Positions 17,076 through 26,835 of a DNA stretch of 64,000 bases are shown here, piece by piece (position 1 is the stretch's first letter; every line of letters starts with the position of its first letter). The position numbers were made by a program, and so were the translations under genes. Source of the stretch: Flaviramulus multivorans (GTDB lineage: Bacteria > Bacteroidota > Bacteroidia > Flavobacteriales > Flavobacteriaceae); assembly GCF_021728415.1 (NCBI RefSeq), contig NZ_JAKKDV010000001.1:415977-479976 (forward strand). The letters run 5' to 3'. Below the pieces are notes generated by a model. The model was not told the origin of the DNA. It worked only from the letters and a program-made list of their open reading frames with translations, and ran no database searches.

Positions 17076-19166
17076 ATGAAAATACATTTAAACTTATTAT
17101 CGCTTTGTAGTGCGTTTGCCCTATTAAGTCTTACCGCTTGCAAAAAAGATGCAAGTAAAGATTTGGCAAGTGCGGAAGCTTCACCAGGAATAAACCTGGA
17201 ATTTATGGACACTGAAACATCTCCTAACCAAGATTTTTTCAGATATGTTAATGGCAAATGGCTTGACAACACCGAAATACCGGATGATCATTCAAGCTGG
17301 GGTAGTTTTAACGAACTTAGAAAGAAAACCGATGCTGATGCCTTATCAATTTTAGAAATGGCTATGTCTGATAACAAAGACTTAAAAAAGATTGAAGTTT
17401 TACCTGGTTCAGATCAAGATAAAGCCATTAAGTTATACCAAACTATAATGGATACTGTTAGCAGAGACAAACAAGGTATAGAGCCTATAAAACCATATCT
17501 AAGCAAAATTGAAGCTATCAATAGCATTAACGATTTACAAGATTTTCTTGAAGAAATGGAACCAACTGGAGGTGCTGGATTTTTTGGTTTTGGTGTTAGC
17601 GCTCATACTAAAAATAGTGATATTAACGCTGCTTATTTGGGTACAGGCAGATTAGGCCTTCCAGATAGAGATTATTATGTAAAAGATGATGCAGATTCGA
17701 AAGAAAAAAGAGAACAATATGTAGCACATATTACAAAAATGTTGCAGTTTTTAGGTGATTCTGAAGAGGCTGCAAGCGCAGAAGCAAAAAAAATTCTTGC
17801 TTTCGAAACACGTTTGGCAGAACCAAGAATGGATAAAGTAGACCGAAGAGATGCTAGAAAAAGGTACAATCCTCGTTCAATAAGTCAATTACAAAATATG
17901 GTTCCTTCTATAAACTGGAAAAATTATTTTGAGGGCATCGGTGTAAAAAAAATAGATACAGTAATAGTAAGTGAAGTAAAATACATGGATGCGCTTCAAG
18001 GTATATTGGCTGAAAATAATGTTTCTGATTGGAAATCATATTTACGTTGGTCATTATTTAATAGTGCATCAAGCATGTTAAGTAAAGACATTGAAGAAGC
18101 TAGTTTTGATTTTTATGGAAAAACGCTTAGTGGTGCAAAAAAGCAGCGTCCAAGAGATGAAAGAGCTTTACAAACCTTAAACGGTACTATTGGTGAAGCC
18201 TTAGGTAAATTATATGTGCAAGAAAAATTTCCACCCGAAGCTAAAGAAAAAGCTGAAAAAATGATTGCCAATGTAATAAAGGCTTTTGAAAATAGAATCA
18301 ATGCTTTACCATGGATGACGGATGACACCAAAGCAAAAGCAGTTGAAAAACTATTAGCTTTAAAAGTTAAAATTGCATATCCGGATAAATGGAGAGACTA
18401 TTCTGATTTAGAAATTGCTGGAACAGATGAAAATGGTTCTTACCTTCAGAATATGATGAATGCTCGCGTGTGGAATCACAACCAAAATTTAGATGATTTG
18501 GGGAATCCTGTTGATAAAACAAGATGGGGAATGGCACCTCAAATAGTGAATGCTTATTTTAGACCATCATTTAACGAGATTGTTTTCCCTGCGGCTATTT
18601 TACAACCTCCTTTCTATAACTATTTGGCAGATGATGCCGTAAATTATGGCGGTATTGGTGCTGTTATTGGTCATGAAATTTCGCATTGTTTTGATGATTC
18701 TGGTTCTAGATACGACAAAAATGGCAACCTAAATAATTGGTGGACTGAAGACGACTTAAAGCAATTTGAAGCTTTAGGTAAAGCCTTAGCAGATCAGTAT
18801 AGTGCTATTGAAGTTTTACCTGATGTCTATATTAATGGTCCATTTACCCTAGGCGAAAATATTGGAGATTTAGGTGGCGTATTAGCAGCTTATGATGCTT
18901 TGCAGCTTTCTTTAGGTGATGGAGAAAGGGAACTTATTGATGGGTTTACGCCAGAACAGCGCTTTTTCTTATCGTGGGCAACGGTTTGGAGAACAAAGAT
19001 GAGAGATGATGCGCTTAGAAATAGAATTAAAACAGATCCTCATTCTCCTGGAATGAATCGAGCAGTACAGCCTTTATTAAATATTGATGCTTTCTACGAA
19101 GCTTTCAATATTAAAGAAGGGGATTCTATGTATATAAAGCCAGAAGATCGAGTAAGAATTTGGTAA
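17076..19166 (+). CDS. M13 (neprilysin/PepO) family zinc metallopeptidase, lipoprotein
   Basis: An oligopeptidase anchored by a lipobox (LLSLTACKK) and facing the periplasm. The zinc site HEISH is at residues 533-537, and the second glutamate motif is ENIGDLGGVLAAYDAL; the family substrate motif NAYF appears as VNAYFRPSFNEIVFPA. The N-terminal half (FMDTETSPNQDFFRYVNGKW) is the usual M13 start. The C-terminus ends RVRIW, the conserved CRVW-like tail. The length of 696 aa is normal. Confidence 0.96.
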   Translation: MKIHLNLLSLCSAFALLSLTACKKDASKDLASAEASPGINLEFMDTETSPNQDFFRYVNGKWLDNTEIPDDHSSWGSFNELRKKTDADALSILEMAMSDNKDLKKIEVLPGSDQDKAIKLYQTIMDTVSRDKQGIEPIKPYLSKIEAINSINDLQDFLEEMEPTGGAGFFGFGVSAHTKNSDINAAYLGTGRLGLPDRDYYVKDDADSKEKREQYVAHITKMLQFLGDSEEAASAEAKKILAFETRLAEPRMDKVDRRDARKRYNPRSISQLQNMVPSINWKNYFEGIGVKKIDTVIVSEVKYMDALQGILAENNVSDWKSYLRWSLFNSASSMLSKDIEEASFDFYGKTLSGAKKQRPRDERALQTLNGTIGEALGKLYVQEKFPPEAKEKAEKMIANVIKAFENRINALPWMTDDTKAKAVEKLLALKVKIAYPDKWRDYSDLEIAGTDENGSYLQNMMNARVWNHNQNLDDLGNPVDKTRWGMAPQIVNAYFRPSFNEIVFPAAILQPPFYNYLADDAVNYGGIGAVIGHEISHCFDDSGSRYDKNGNLNNWWTEDDLKQFEALGKALADQYSAIEVLPDVYINGPFTLGENIGDLGGVLAAYDALQLSLGDGERELIDGFTPEQRFFLSWATVWRTKMRDDALRNRIKTDPHSPGMNRAVQPLLNIDAFYEAFNIKEGDSMYIKPEDRVRIW

Positions 19167-19184
19167 TAATCCATAGTTTTATAA

Positions 19185-19224
19185 AAATAAAAAGGAAGTA
19201 TAAATTTATACCGCCTTTTTATTT
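19185..19224. terminator. Bidirectional terminator between convergent genes
   Basis: The arms AAATAAAAAGG / CCTTTTTATTT (19185-19195 and 19214-19224), with an inner TATAAATTTATA, separate the M13 peptidase gene from the convergent beta-barrel gene. Confidence 0.75.
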
Positions 19225-19245
19225 TTAAATTCATAATGACACCTC

Positions 19246-19791
19246 TTAAAACACAATATTTACAAAAGGTATTATAGCACTTGTATATACACTTTCGTTC
19301 TCATCATAAAGAATATTATATTTTGCGCCAATCGATATTTTATCTGTAACATTAAATCCTGCTCCGAAAAATAGAGCAGAGTCCCAATAGTTGTTTTTTA
19401 TTGTTCCTTGTTCTGTTTCCGTTTTTGTAGACACATTTAATTCTACAAATTCTAACAACAAAGACATTTTTTTTATTGGACTATATAAAAATAATACATT
19501 GCCGCCAACAGTAGTTGTGTTTTGATAATTTTTTATTGATGTATAGCTGCCTTGTAACCCTCCTCCAAATGATACCTTATCACTAACTTTATATGTTAAA
19601 TTAGGTGATAAGTTAATATTAGTACCTCCAACAAAATTCAGTCCAAATCCAAATCCAAATTTTAATCTTTTCTGTTCTTTCGCAACACTGTCTAAAACTA
19701 TTGTATTTGTAGTTTGTGAAAATCCATTTTTTCCAAAAAGAATAAACCCAGCAAAAAACAATAATCTAAAAAACAACTTGTTCACTTTCAT
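19246..19791 (-). CDS. Small outer-membrane beta-barrel protein
   Basis: Signal peptide (LLFFAGFILFGKNGFSQ), then a Gly/aromatic-rich series of amphipathic strands (FGFGFGLNFVGG, FGGGLQGSYTSI, FFGAGFNV) and a terminal Phe, all typical of an 8-10-strand outer-membrane barrel. I do not recognise a named family. It is 10 bases downstream of the TPR-like gene and probably co-transcribed with it. Confidence 0.75.
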   Translation of the reverse strand: MKVNKLFFRLLFFAGFILFGKNGFSQTTNTIVLDSVAKEQKRLKFGFGFGLNFVGGTNINLSPNLTYKVSDKVSFGGGLQGSYTSIKNYQNTTTVGGNVLFLYSPIKKMSLLLEFVELNVSTKTETEQGTIKNNYWDSALFFGAGFNVTDKISIGAKYNILYDENESVYTSAIIPFVNIVF

Positions 19792-19801
19792 ATTCGGGAA
19801 A

Positions 19802-20515
19802 TTAATTTTTTGGTTGCGAAGCTGCTTGCTGTAAAGCTTGCTTTTGTCTTAATAGCTCCGATTTCGTTAATTGTATTAAATTAAAGTTCGGCGAAGTTTT
19901 TAACGCTGCATCTAAAATATCAACTGCAGCATCAATATTAGCTTTTTTATCCTTATTGTAAGTAAGTAAAGCATTTAAGTACATAAACGCCGATTTTAAA
20001 GACACCTCATAAGGTTGTTGTGTTTCATAAAAAGCCTTTTTCATATCATCTTTAGAATTTGCTAAACCATAATTAATATGCTTTTCGGCTTCGGTCAATT
20101 TTTTAGTTTGTAGGCTAAGTTCTGCCAATTCATAAGCAATTAAAGCATTCGGAGTTCTTTTAAACATTTCTTCAAAATTCCCAATAGCCAATTCTGGTTG
20201 ATTAACCGCTTTTAAAGACACCGCTTTAACCTCAACCGCAATATCGGAATCCGTAGCACTTCTTTCAATACCAATAGTGTTTAAAGCCTGAATGTATTTA
20301 TTCTCGCTCATGTAAATGTATGCCAAAGTATCTGCTCTTTCTTTCGAAGGGTTCAGTACATTTAAATGTGTCATGGCATCAATAATACCTTGAACATCGC
20401 CTTGTAATTTCATTTGCTTATAATAAGCTTCATAATGCTTCATTAATTCTGAGTTAGTTTGTGCACTCAACATAAAACTGCTCATCAATAAAACCAATCC
20501 AAGTAATTTTTTCAT
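19802..20515 (-). CDS. Secreted tetratricopeptide-like hypothetical protein
   Basis: Signal peptide (LLGLVLLMSSFMLSAQ) followed by helical repeats of TPR character (NKYIQALNTIG, ELAIGNFEEMFKRTPNALIAYELAELSLQ, LTEAEKHINYGLA). The length is 237 aa. It probably acts as a periplasmic protein-protein scaffold. It is first gene of a two-gene unit with the beta-barrel protein. Confidence 0.75.
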   Translation of the reverse strand: MKKLLGLVLLMSSFMLSAQTNSELMKHYEAYYKQMKLQGDVQGIIDAMTHLNVLNPSKERADTLAYIYMSENKYIQALNTIGIERSATDSDIAVEVKAVSLKAVNQPELAIGNFEEMFKRTPNALIAYELAELSLQTKKLTEAEKHINYGLANSKDDMKKAFYETQQPYEVSLKSAFMYLNALLTYNKDKKANIDAAVDILDAALKTSPNFNLIQLTKSELLRQKQALQQAASQPKN

Positions 20516-20713
20516 CTTGTTTTTTTATATTTATTTTTTTGTGCGCTAAAACTATAAAAAAATACCATTTAATCTCTTAAAAGTATGCTAATTATTTATT
20601 TTAATATCGAAAATCTAAATTCTTAAATGCCCTTTTGAGTAATTGACGCCGAAACTCATTTTAGGAAAATTGGAAAAAAATAATTACATTTAAAATTATT
20701 AAATTCAATAGTT

Positions 20714-21181
20714 ATGGGAATAAAAAGCTTTCAAGGTGCCAGAAGACAACAGTCAAACACCACAGATGACATACCTTTAAAGGTTAGCGATTACATGACC
20801 ACGAATTTGATTACGTTTACTCCTGATCAAACTATTGAGAGCGTTATGCAATCTTTGATTAAGAATAGAATTTCTGGTGGCCCAGTAGTTAATGATAAAA
20901 ATGAGCTTATTGGTATAATATCTGAAGGTGATTGTATTAAGCAAATTAGTGAAAGTCGATACTACAATATGCCGATGCAGGACAAAACCATTGAAAAACA
21001 CATGGCAATGAACGTTGAAACCATTGATGGGAATATGAATATTTTTGATGCCGCTAATAAATTTTTAGAAGCTAAAAGGCGTCGTTTCCCAATTGTTGAA
21101 AATGGTAAACTTGTTGGGCAAATAAGTCAAAAAGATGTACTTAAAGCGGCTATGCAGTTAAAAGGTCATAACTGGAAATAA
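20714..21181 (+). CDS. CBS-pair domain protein
   Basis: A 155-residue cytosolic protein consisting of two CBS motifs: VSDYMTTNLITFTPDQTIES...GGPVVNDKNELIGIISEGD and a second ending RRFPIVENGKLVGQISQKDV. CBS pairs bind adenine nucleotides and act as energy sensors; no effector domain is attached. The N-terminal GIKSFQGARRQQS is basic. Partner unknown. Confidence 0.9.
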   Translation: MGIKSFQGARRQQSNTTDDIPLKVSDYMTTNLITFTPDQTIESVMQSLIKNRISGGPVVNDKNELIGIISEGDCIKQISESRYYNMPMQDKTIEKHMAMNVETIDGNMNIFDAANKFLEAKRRRFPIVENGKLVGQISQKDVLKAAMQLKGHNWK

Positions 21182-21238
21182 CTATTCCTTTTATGTTCCT
21201 TTTTTTAAAAAGTGATACAACTTACGTGTTACTCTCTT

Positions 21239-21592
21239 TTAGCTCTCCCTTTTTACTAACGCATAATAATCATTATCAATAGGTAAGTATCCTTGGTCGT
21301 ATACAAAGTAATACACGGTTCCTGCTTTTGTAGTATAAATACTTGTGAAGTAATTAAAATCGAACCCTGCTTCAATTAATTTTGCCCGAGATGTTTTGGT
21401 TTTTTGATCTGGATTAAGGGTTTCTAAAATTCTATAATTTTTCCGTAGTCGGTTATTTGTATTACGAATTAAATTTTTGCTGTCTTTATTTACGCGATTG
21501 TTGTAGGCATTTCTGCAAGCATCACTACAGAATTTTTTATCTATTCTTCCAACAATTTTTTCGTTACACTCAAGGCATTCCTTTTTTTTCAT
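21239..21592 (-). CDS. Treble-clef zinc-finger hypothetical protein
   Basis: The N-terminus ECLECNEKIVGRIDKKFCSD followed by ACRNAYNNR forms a CxxC-x(14)-CxxxC metal site. The rest (KLIEAGFDFNYFTSIY, TVYYFVYDQGYLPID) is a conserved beta-rich tail of unknown role. Its start overlaps the DinB stop by 4 bases (ATGA), so the genes are coupled. Confidence 0.8.
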   Translation of the reverse strand: MKKKECLECNEKIVGRIDKKFCSDACRNAYNNRVNKDSKNLIRNTNNRLRKNYRILETLNPDQKTKTSRAKLIEAGFDFNYFTSIYTTKAGTVYYFVYDQGYLPIDNDYYALVKRES

Positions 21593-22113
21593 TTATTTAA
21601 TATGGGTATATAAGCCAGCCAAGGGCCAACTTCAGTTTTATATTGTTTAGCCATAACTCTAGCTATTTGTGCAATATGACCTAAATCATGGGCTACCCAA
21701 GTAGCCAATAAGTTTTTAAGCGTTACTTCACCTAATTCGGGATGCATTGCTTTTAAATTAAAATCAGCTTTTGAGAAGCTTATTGTTTTTAAATAGTTTA
21801 AGTTCTGACGTCTTAATTCTGAAAACTCATGTAACAAATCTAAAAGTGATTTTCCTTTAGAATCTTCAAATTGAGCAAACCTATCAAAAGGTTCGAAAAT
21901 TTTGCTGTCATCGGAACTCAAAACTATGTTTAGTCTTGGTATCCAATCTGTCTTTTCACCATGAACCAAATGGCCTACAACATCAAAAGCTCTCCAAGTA
22001 TTTTCACCTTCATCGGATAAAATCCATTCATCAGACAAATTTTCTAAAAACGAAGTTATCGTTTTAGGAGTTTGTTCTAAAATCTCTATTGCTTTGTCAA
22101 TACTGTATTCCAT
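21589..22113 (-). CDS. DinB-like metal-binding hydrolase/transferase family protein
   Basis: A DinB-superfamily four-helix bundle with probable metal ligands: His in VVGHLVHGEKTDW and the paired His in WVAHDLGHIAQIARVMAKQY. The superfamily includes thiol S-transferases and damage-induced proteins; the exact reaction is unknown. The length of 174 aa is normal. Translationally coupled to the zinc-finger gene. Confidence 0.88.
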   Translation of the reverse strand: MEYSIDKAIEILEQTPKTITSFLENLSDEWILSDEGENTWRAFDVVGHLVHGEKTDWIPRLNIVLSSDDSKIFEPFDRFAQFEDSKGKSLLDLLHEFSELRRQNLNYLKTISFSKADFNLKAMHPELGEVTLKNLLATWVAHDLGHIAQIARVMAKQYKTEVGPWLAYIPILNK

Positions 22114-22140
22114 AGATATGCAATATACGAAAATATTCGT

Positions 22141-22170
22141 TTACAAACGACTACAAACATTTACAAACGA
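22141..22170. repeat. Three tandem 10-bp repeats between dinB-like gene and ssb
   Basis: TTACAAACGA, CTACAAACAT and TTACAAACGA follow each other exactly. The first is preceded by CGT, making a TCGTTT/AAACGA dyad. One repeat per helical turn is what a cooperatively bound regulator would need. The repeats lie between two divergent genes. Confidence 0.5.
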
Positions 22171-22278
22171 TTTTAAATAAGTAAATACCGAATAAAATTT
22201 GGATGCTATTTGATATTTGCAGTGTCGAAACATAAGAACTCGATAGTATTAACTGTTTAACAATTAAAATTTAAAATT

Positions 22279-22611
22279 ATGAACACACTTAGAAACAAAG
22301 TACAGTTGATTGGTAACTTAGGAAACGATCCAGAAATCATCAATTTAGAATCTGGTAAAACATTAGCAAAATTTAATGTTGCTACTAACGAAAGCTACAC
22401 GAATAATAAAGGCGAAAAGATAACTGATACGCAATGGCATAACGTGGTGGCATGGGGTAAAACTGCTCAAATAATTGAAAAATATGTAACCAAAGGTAAA
22501 GAAGTTGCCATTGAAGGTAAACTTACTTCACGAAGTTATGACGATAAAGATGGAAACAAGCGCTACATCACAGAAATAGTATGTAGCGAGCTACTTATGT
22601 TAGGGAAATAA
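22279..22611 (+). CDS. ssb: Single-stranded DNA-binding protein, short form
   Basis: OB-fold SSB: NKVQLIGNLGNDPEI, FNVATNES, WHNVVAWGKTAQIIEKYV and GKEVAIEGKLTSRSYDDKDG are the classic blocks. The protein ends at residue 110 with SELLMLGK and lacks both the Gly/Gln-rich linker and the acidic tail (DDDLPF-like) that recruits replication and repair proteins. It is therefore likely a secondary SSB, not the replicative one. It is monocistronic, with its own terminator. Confidence 0.92.
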   Translation: MNTLRNKVQLIGNLGNDPEIINLESGKTLAKFNVATNESYTNNKGEKITDTQWHNVVAWGKTAQIIEKYVTKGKEVAIEGKLTSRSYDDKDGNKRYITEIVCSELLMLGK

Positions 22612-22626
22612 ATCTGATTTCATTTT

Positions 22627-22655
22627 AGGGCGATTTTCAGAAATCGCCCTTTTTT
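22627..22655 (+). terminator. Terminator of ssb
   Basis: The stem AGGGCGATTT / AAATCGCCCT has a TCAG loop and six T. It lies 16 bases after the stop codon. Confidence 0.9.
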
Positions 22656-22856
22656 AGTTTTTGATATTAAAAAATCTCTTTAACCACAACTACTAGCTAT
22701 TTATATGGTTACAAAAAACCTATTTAATGGCGTTTTTTTTTAATTATTCACAATTAGAATTCATTAAATAAAAAATATTAATAATTATTCTAATAGCTTG
22801 CTAACTTTAATAATAGCTTCACTACATTTATAGTTAATTTTCAATAGTAAAAAAAC

Positions 22857-25448
22857 ATGTCAGTAGAGCCAAAACTAACCCGATTTAAGCAAAACGTATT
22901 GTCAAAATACCAAATATACAATAGTATATTTATGACACTTCCTTTTGATGCTATTACAAAAACGGGCGTTTTACTTCCTCTGTTTCATGAAACTTGCAAA
23001 AAAGGATTTGAAAAAGGAGACGATCCTACAACCATAGTTGATACTTTTTTTAAAAAATACCAGGCGCGACGTACTGAAGAAAGTAGAATAGATCTTCTTT
23101 TTAGATTTATTCAATATATCGAAAGACAGGTAGTTTTATTTGATGCCATTGAAGATGCTGCTTTCCCAATAGTTAACAATATGGAAGGCATTGGAACTTT
23201 AAGAAACTTAAAAGAGTCAGCTGTTTCAGAAAATCAAATAGAAGAATTAAAAAATTATCTTGAAGAGTTTAAAGTACGAATTGTTTTAACTGCCCATCCA
23301 ACACAATTTTATCCAGGTTCTGTTTTAGGCATTATTACAGATTTAACTCAAGCTATAAAAGACAACGATTTATCAAAAATCAATAATTTATTTGGTCAAT
23401 TAGGTAAAACCCCATTCTTTAAAAGAGAAAAACCAACACCTTACGACGAAGCCATTAGTTTAATATGGTATTTAGAAAATGTATTTTATAAATCGTTTGG
23501 CGAAATATACAATTACATCCAACAAAACATTTATGACGACGGGAAAAAACACAATGAAATAATAAACATTGGATTCTGGCCTGGAGGGGATAGAGATGGA
23601 AACCCTTTTGTAAAACCAGATACCACTCTTAAGGTTGCGGCAAAATTAAAGCAAACCATCTTAAAAAAATATTACTTAGATCTTAAAAAATTAAGACGCA
23701 AACTAACTTTTAGAGGTGTTGAAGAGCGTGTTATTAATTTAGAAACCAGACTATATAATTATAGCATTAACTTAAATCCTGAAGATAGTATAACATCTAA
23801 GGAGTTAATAATAGAGTTACTTGACATAAGAAATACCGTTGTTGATGAACATCAATCACTTTATGTTAATGACATTAATAAATTGATAAACAGAATCCAT
23901 ATGTTCGGATTTTATTTTGCAACTTTAGATATCAGACAAGACAGTAGAATACACCATTCCGTTTTCACAACAGTTATAGATCATTTAATCAATACCGGTA
24001 GTTCGTCATTCCCAAGTAATTATCACGATTTATCCGAAAAAGAGCAAATTAAAATACTTGCCAAAGCAAATGACAATATTACTGATTTAGATTCTTTTGA
24101 AGATGAAATGGTAAGAAACACCTTAAAAACCATTGGTATAATTAAGGATATTCAAAAAACCAATGGCGAACGTGGAGCAAACCGATATATAATAAGCAAC
24201 AACCAAACAGCTTTAAATGTTATGCAACTTTTCGCCATGTTAAAAATGGTGGCTTTTAAAGATGAATTAACCGTTGATATCGCTCCTTTATTTGAAACTA
24301 TTACCGACTTAGAAAACGCTCCTAAAGTTATGGAGCAGCTATATACTAATAAAGAGTATATGGCACATTTAAGCGAGCGCGGAAGTAAACAAACTATCAT
24401 GCTTGGTTTTTCTGATGGCACTAAAGATGGAGGCTATTTAATGGCCAATTGGGGTATATATAAAGCTAAGGAATTACTTACTGAGATGTCTAGAAAATAT
24501 GATGTTACAGCAATTTTCTTTGATGGTCGTGGTGGACCTCCTGCTCGTGGTGGCGGTAAAACACATCAGTTTTATGCTTCATTAGGTCCAACTATTGAAG
24601 ACAAAGAAGTACAACTTACTATACAAGGGCAAACAATAAGCTCTAATTTTGGAACCCTAGATTCTTCTCAATATAACTTAGAGCAATTAATAAGTTCAGG
24701 AATTAAAAACAGAATAGGTAGTGATAAAAATAAAATGTCTGATGAAGATAGAGTTGTAATGAATGACTTAGCTGAAACTAGCTACCAAACCTATAAGGAT
24801 TTTAAAAGTCACCCAATGTTCATACCTTATTTAGAGCGTATGAGTACTTTAAAATATTATGCAAAAACCAATATTGGAAGTCGCCCTTCAAAACGAGGTA
24901 ATTCTGATAAATTAGTGTTTTCTGATTTAAGAGCTATTCCTTTTGTTGGCTCTTGGAGTCAATTAAAGCAAAATGTTCCTGGATTTTTTGGAGTAGGTAC
25001 TGCATTAAAAAAATATGAAGATAAAGGTGAATTCTATAAAGTAGAACAGTTATATAATAACTCTAAATTCTTTAAAACGCTCCTTGAAAACAGTATGATG
25101 AGTTTGACGAAATCATTTTTTGATTTAACCAAGTATATGTCTAATGATGAAGAGTTTGGAGCTTTTTGGAATATTATTTATACAGAATATACAACTACTA
25201 AAAACTTACTTTTAAAACTAACAGGGTATCAAGAATTGATGGAAAACGAACCTTCAGGAAAAGCATCTATTGAGGTTAGAGAATCTATCGTTCTCCCTTT
25301 GCTTACAATACAACAATTTGCTCTTAAAAAAATTCAAGAATTAGAAAAAGCAGGCGTTTCTGTTGATGATGAACAAAAGAAAATTTTCGAGAAAATTGTT
25401 ACACGTTCATTATTCGGAAACATTAATGCTAGTAGAAATTCTGCTTAA
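22857..25448 (+). CDS. ppc: Phosphoenolpyruvate carboxylase
   Basis: Anaplerotic enzyme: PEP + bicarbonate to oxaloacetate. Catalytic blocks visible: VLTAHPTQ (active His), GFWPGGDRDGNPFV, LGFSDGTKDGGYLMANW and FFDGRGGPPARGGG (mobile loop). Arg and Lys clusters needed for PEP follow. The C-terminus is INASRNSA rather than the NTG of other PEPCs, as in this lineage. The length of 863 aa is within range for the family. It stands alone between two terminators. Confidence 0.95.
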   Translation: MSVEPKLTRFKQNVLSKYQIYNSIFMTLPFDAITKTGVLLPLFHETCKKGFEKGDDPTTIVDTFFKKYQARRTEESRIDLLFRFIQYIERQVVLFDAIEDAAFPIVNNMEGIGTLRNLKESAVSENQIEELKNYLEEFKVRIVLTAHPTQFYPGSVLGIITDLTQAIKDNDLSKINNLFGQLGKTPFFKREKPTPYDEAISLIWYLENVFYKSFGEIYNYIQQNIYDDGKKHNEIINIGFWPGGDRDGNPFVKPDTTLKVAAKLKQTILKKYYLDLKKLRRKLTFRGVEERVINLETRLYNYSINLNPEDSITSKELIIELLDIRNTVVDEHQSLYVNDINKLINRIHMFGFYFATLDIRQDSRIHHSVFTTVIDHLINTGSSSFPSNYHDLSEKEQIKILAKANDNITDLDSFEDEMVRNTLKTIGIIKDIQKTNGERGANRYIISNNQTALNVMQLFAMLKMVAFKDELTVDIAPLFETITDLENAPKVMEQLYTNKEYMAHLSERGSKQTIMLGFSDGTKDGGYLMANWGIYKAKELLTEMSRKYDVTAIFFDGRGGPPARGGGKTHQFYASLGPTIEDKEVQLTIQGQTISSNFGTLDSSQYNLEQLISSGIKNRIGSDKNKMSDEDRVVMNDLAETSYQTYKDFKSHPMFIPYLERMSTLKYYAKTNIGSRPSKRGNSDKLVFSDLRAIPFVGSWSQLKQNVPGFFGVGTALKKYEDKGEFYKVEQLYNNSKFFKTLLENSMMSLTKSFFDLTKYMSNDEEFGAFWNIIYTEYTTTKNLLLKLTGYQELMENEPSGKASIEVRESIVLPLLTIQQFALKKIQELEKAGVSVDDEQKKIFEKIVTRSLFGNINASRNSA

Positions 25449-25470
25449 AACTCAAATTCTTAACTTAAGT

Positions 25471-25507
25471 AAAAAAGCTTTTACAATTTAATTGTAAAAG
25501 CTTTTTT
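25471..25507 (+). terminator. Terminator of ppc
   Basis: A perfect 17-bp stem, AAAAAAGCTTTTACAAT and its complement, has a 3-base loop and ends in T-run. Confidence 0.85.
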
Positions 25508-25532
25508 AGTATTATAATATCATCTTAAAGAA

Positions 25533-25565
25533 AAAGGGCGCCTTGTATAAAACAAGACACCCTTT
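25533..25565 (-). terminator. Terminator of the amt operon
   Basis: An imperfect stem, AAAGGGCGCCTTGT / ACAAGACACCCTTT with two mismatches, has a T-run on the minus strand. It lies just beyond the amt stop. Confidence 0.65.
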
Positions 25566-25592
25566 AACACTAACTAAAGATATATTTATATT

Positions 25593-26813
25593 CTAATGCT
25601 CATTTAATCTAAAATCTGGATAAGCATCCATACCGTGCTCGTGCGCATCTAAACCTTCAAGTTCTTCTTTTTCAGAAACTCTGATGCCTACTGTTTTCTT
25701 AAGTACAAAGAATATTAAGAAAGAAGATACTATACAAATTCCCGCATAACAAAGAACACCTATTAATTGAGCTACAAAAGTATGGTCTGGGTTAGTTGAA
25801 AAAATTCCAACTGCTAAAGTTCCCCAAATACCACAAACTAAATGTACTGCAATAGCACCAACTGGGTCATCTAATTTAATAGCGTCAATAAAACTAACCG
25901 CAAAAACAATTAAAGCTCCTGCAACAGCACCAATTAGAATCGCACTTTCTGGAGTCATAACATCTGCCCCTGCTGTAATACCAACCAATCCTCCTAAAAT
26001 ACCATTTAAGAACATGGTTAAATCTAAATTTTTGAATCTTAAAAAAGACACAAGTGCAGCAACTACTCCACCTGCGGCAGCAGCTAAACACGTAGTTACC
26101 AATGCTAAAGACGTTAATTCTGGGTCAGCTGAAAGCACAGAACCTCCGTTAAATCCAAACCATCCTAACCATAAAATTAATACCCCTGCAGTTGCCATTG
26201 GTATGCTATGTCCTGGAATTGCCTGAGGTTTACCATCTTTAAATTTACCTATTCTTGATCCTAGTAACCAAACTGCTACTAATGCAGCCCAACCACCAAC
26301 TGAATGTACTAATGTAGAACCTGCAAAATCATAAAATCCTAATTCATCTAAGAATCCTCCACCCCATTTCCATGATCCAGCTATTGGGTAAATTAATCCT
26401 ACATAAATAACTGTAAAAACCATAAAAGGTCCAATTTTAATGCGCTCTGCTACAGCACCAGAAACTATTGTTGCCGCTGTTGCTGCAAACATACCTTGAA
26501 ATAAGAAATCTGTCCACCAAGTATAACCGCCGTCAGCATACTCTGGAGTCATTCCATTTTCAGGTGGTGAAATACCAGGAACAATAGATCCTATATACCC
26601 ATTAAACTCACCAGGATACATAAGGTTAAATCCTACCAAGTAGTAAAGCAAAAGACCTACTGTAATAATAAAGATATTCTTAAATAATATGTTAATTGTA
26701 TTTTTTTGTCTTGTTAACCCAATTTCTAAAAATGCAAAACCAGTGTGCATGAAGAAAACGAGTGCTGTACAGATCATCATCCATACGTTATTTGCTGTAA
26801 ATAATCCTTCCAT
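25593..26813 (-). CDS. amt: Ammonium transporter
   Basis: An Amt/MEP/Rh-family inner-membrane channel with 11 helices. Family features: FFMHTGFAFLEIGLTR, DFAGSTLVHSVGGWAALV, and conserved pore His/Phe residues. The cytosolic tail GLDAHEHGMDAYPDF is the part regulated by PII proteins. The length of 406 aa is normal. It lies 22 bases after glnB, the standard Amt-PII pair. Confidence 0.96.
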   Translation of the reverse strand: MEGLFTANNVWMMICTALVFFMHTGFAFLEIGLTRQKNTINILFKNIFIITVGLLLYYLVGFNLMYPGEFNGYIGSIVPGISPPENGMTPEYADGGYTWWTDFLFQGMFAATAATIVSGAVAERIKIGPFMVFTVIYVGLIYPIAGSWKWGGGFLDELGFYDFAGSTLVHSVGGWAALVAVWLLGSRIGKFKDGKPQAIPGHSIPMATAGVLILWLGWFGFNGGSVLSADPELTSLALVTTCLAAAAGGVVAALVSFLRFKNLDLTMFLNGILGGLVGITAGADVMTPESAILIGAVAGALIVFAVSFIDAIKLDDPVGAIAVHLVCGIWGTLAVGIFSTNPDHTFVAQLIGVLCYAGICIVSSFLIFFVLKKTVGIRVSEKEELEGLDAHEHGMDAYPDFRLNEH

Positions 26814-26835
26814 TATATGTTATTTTTAAGTGTTA

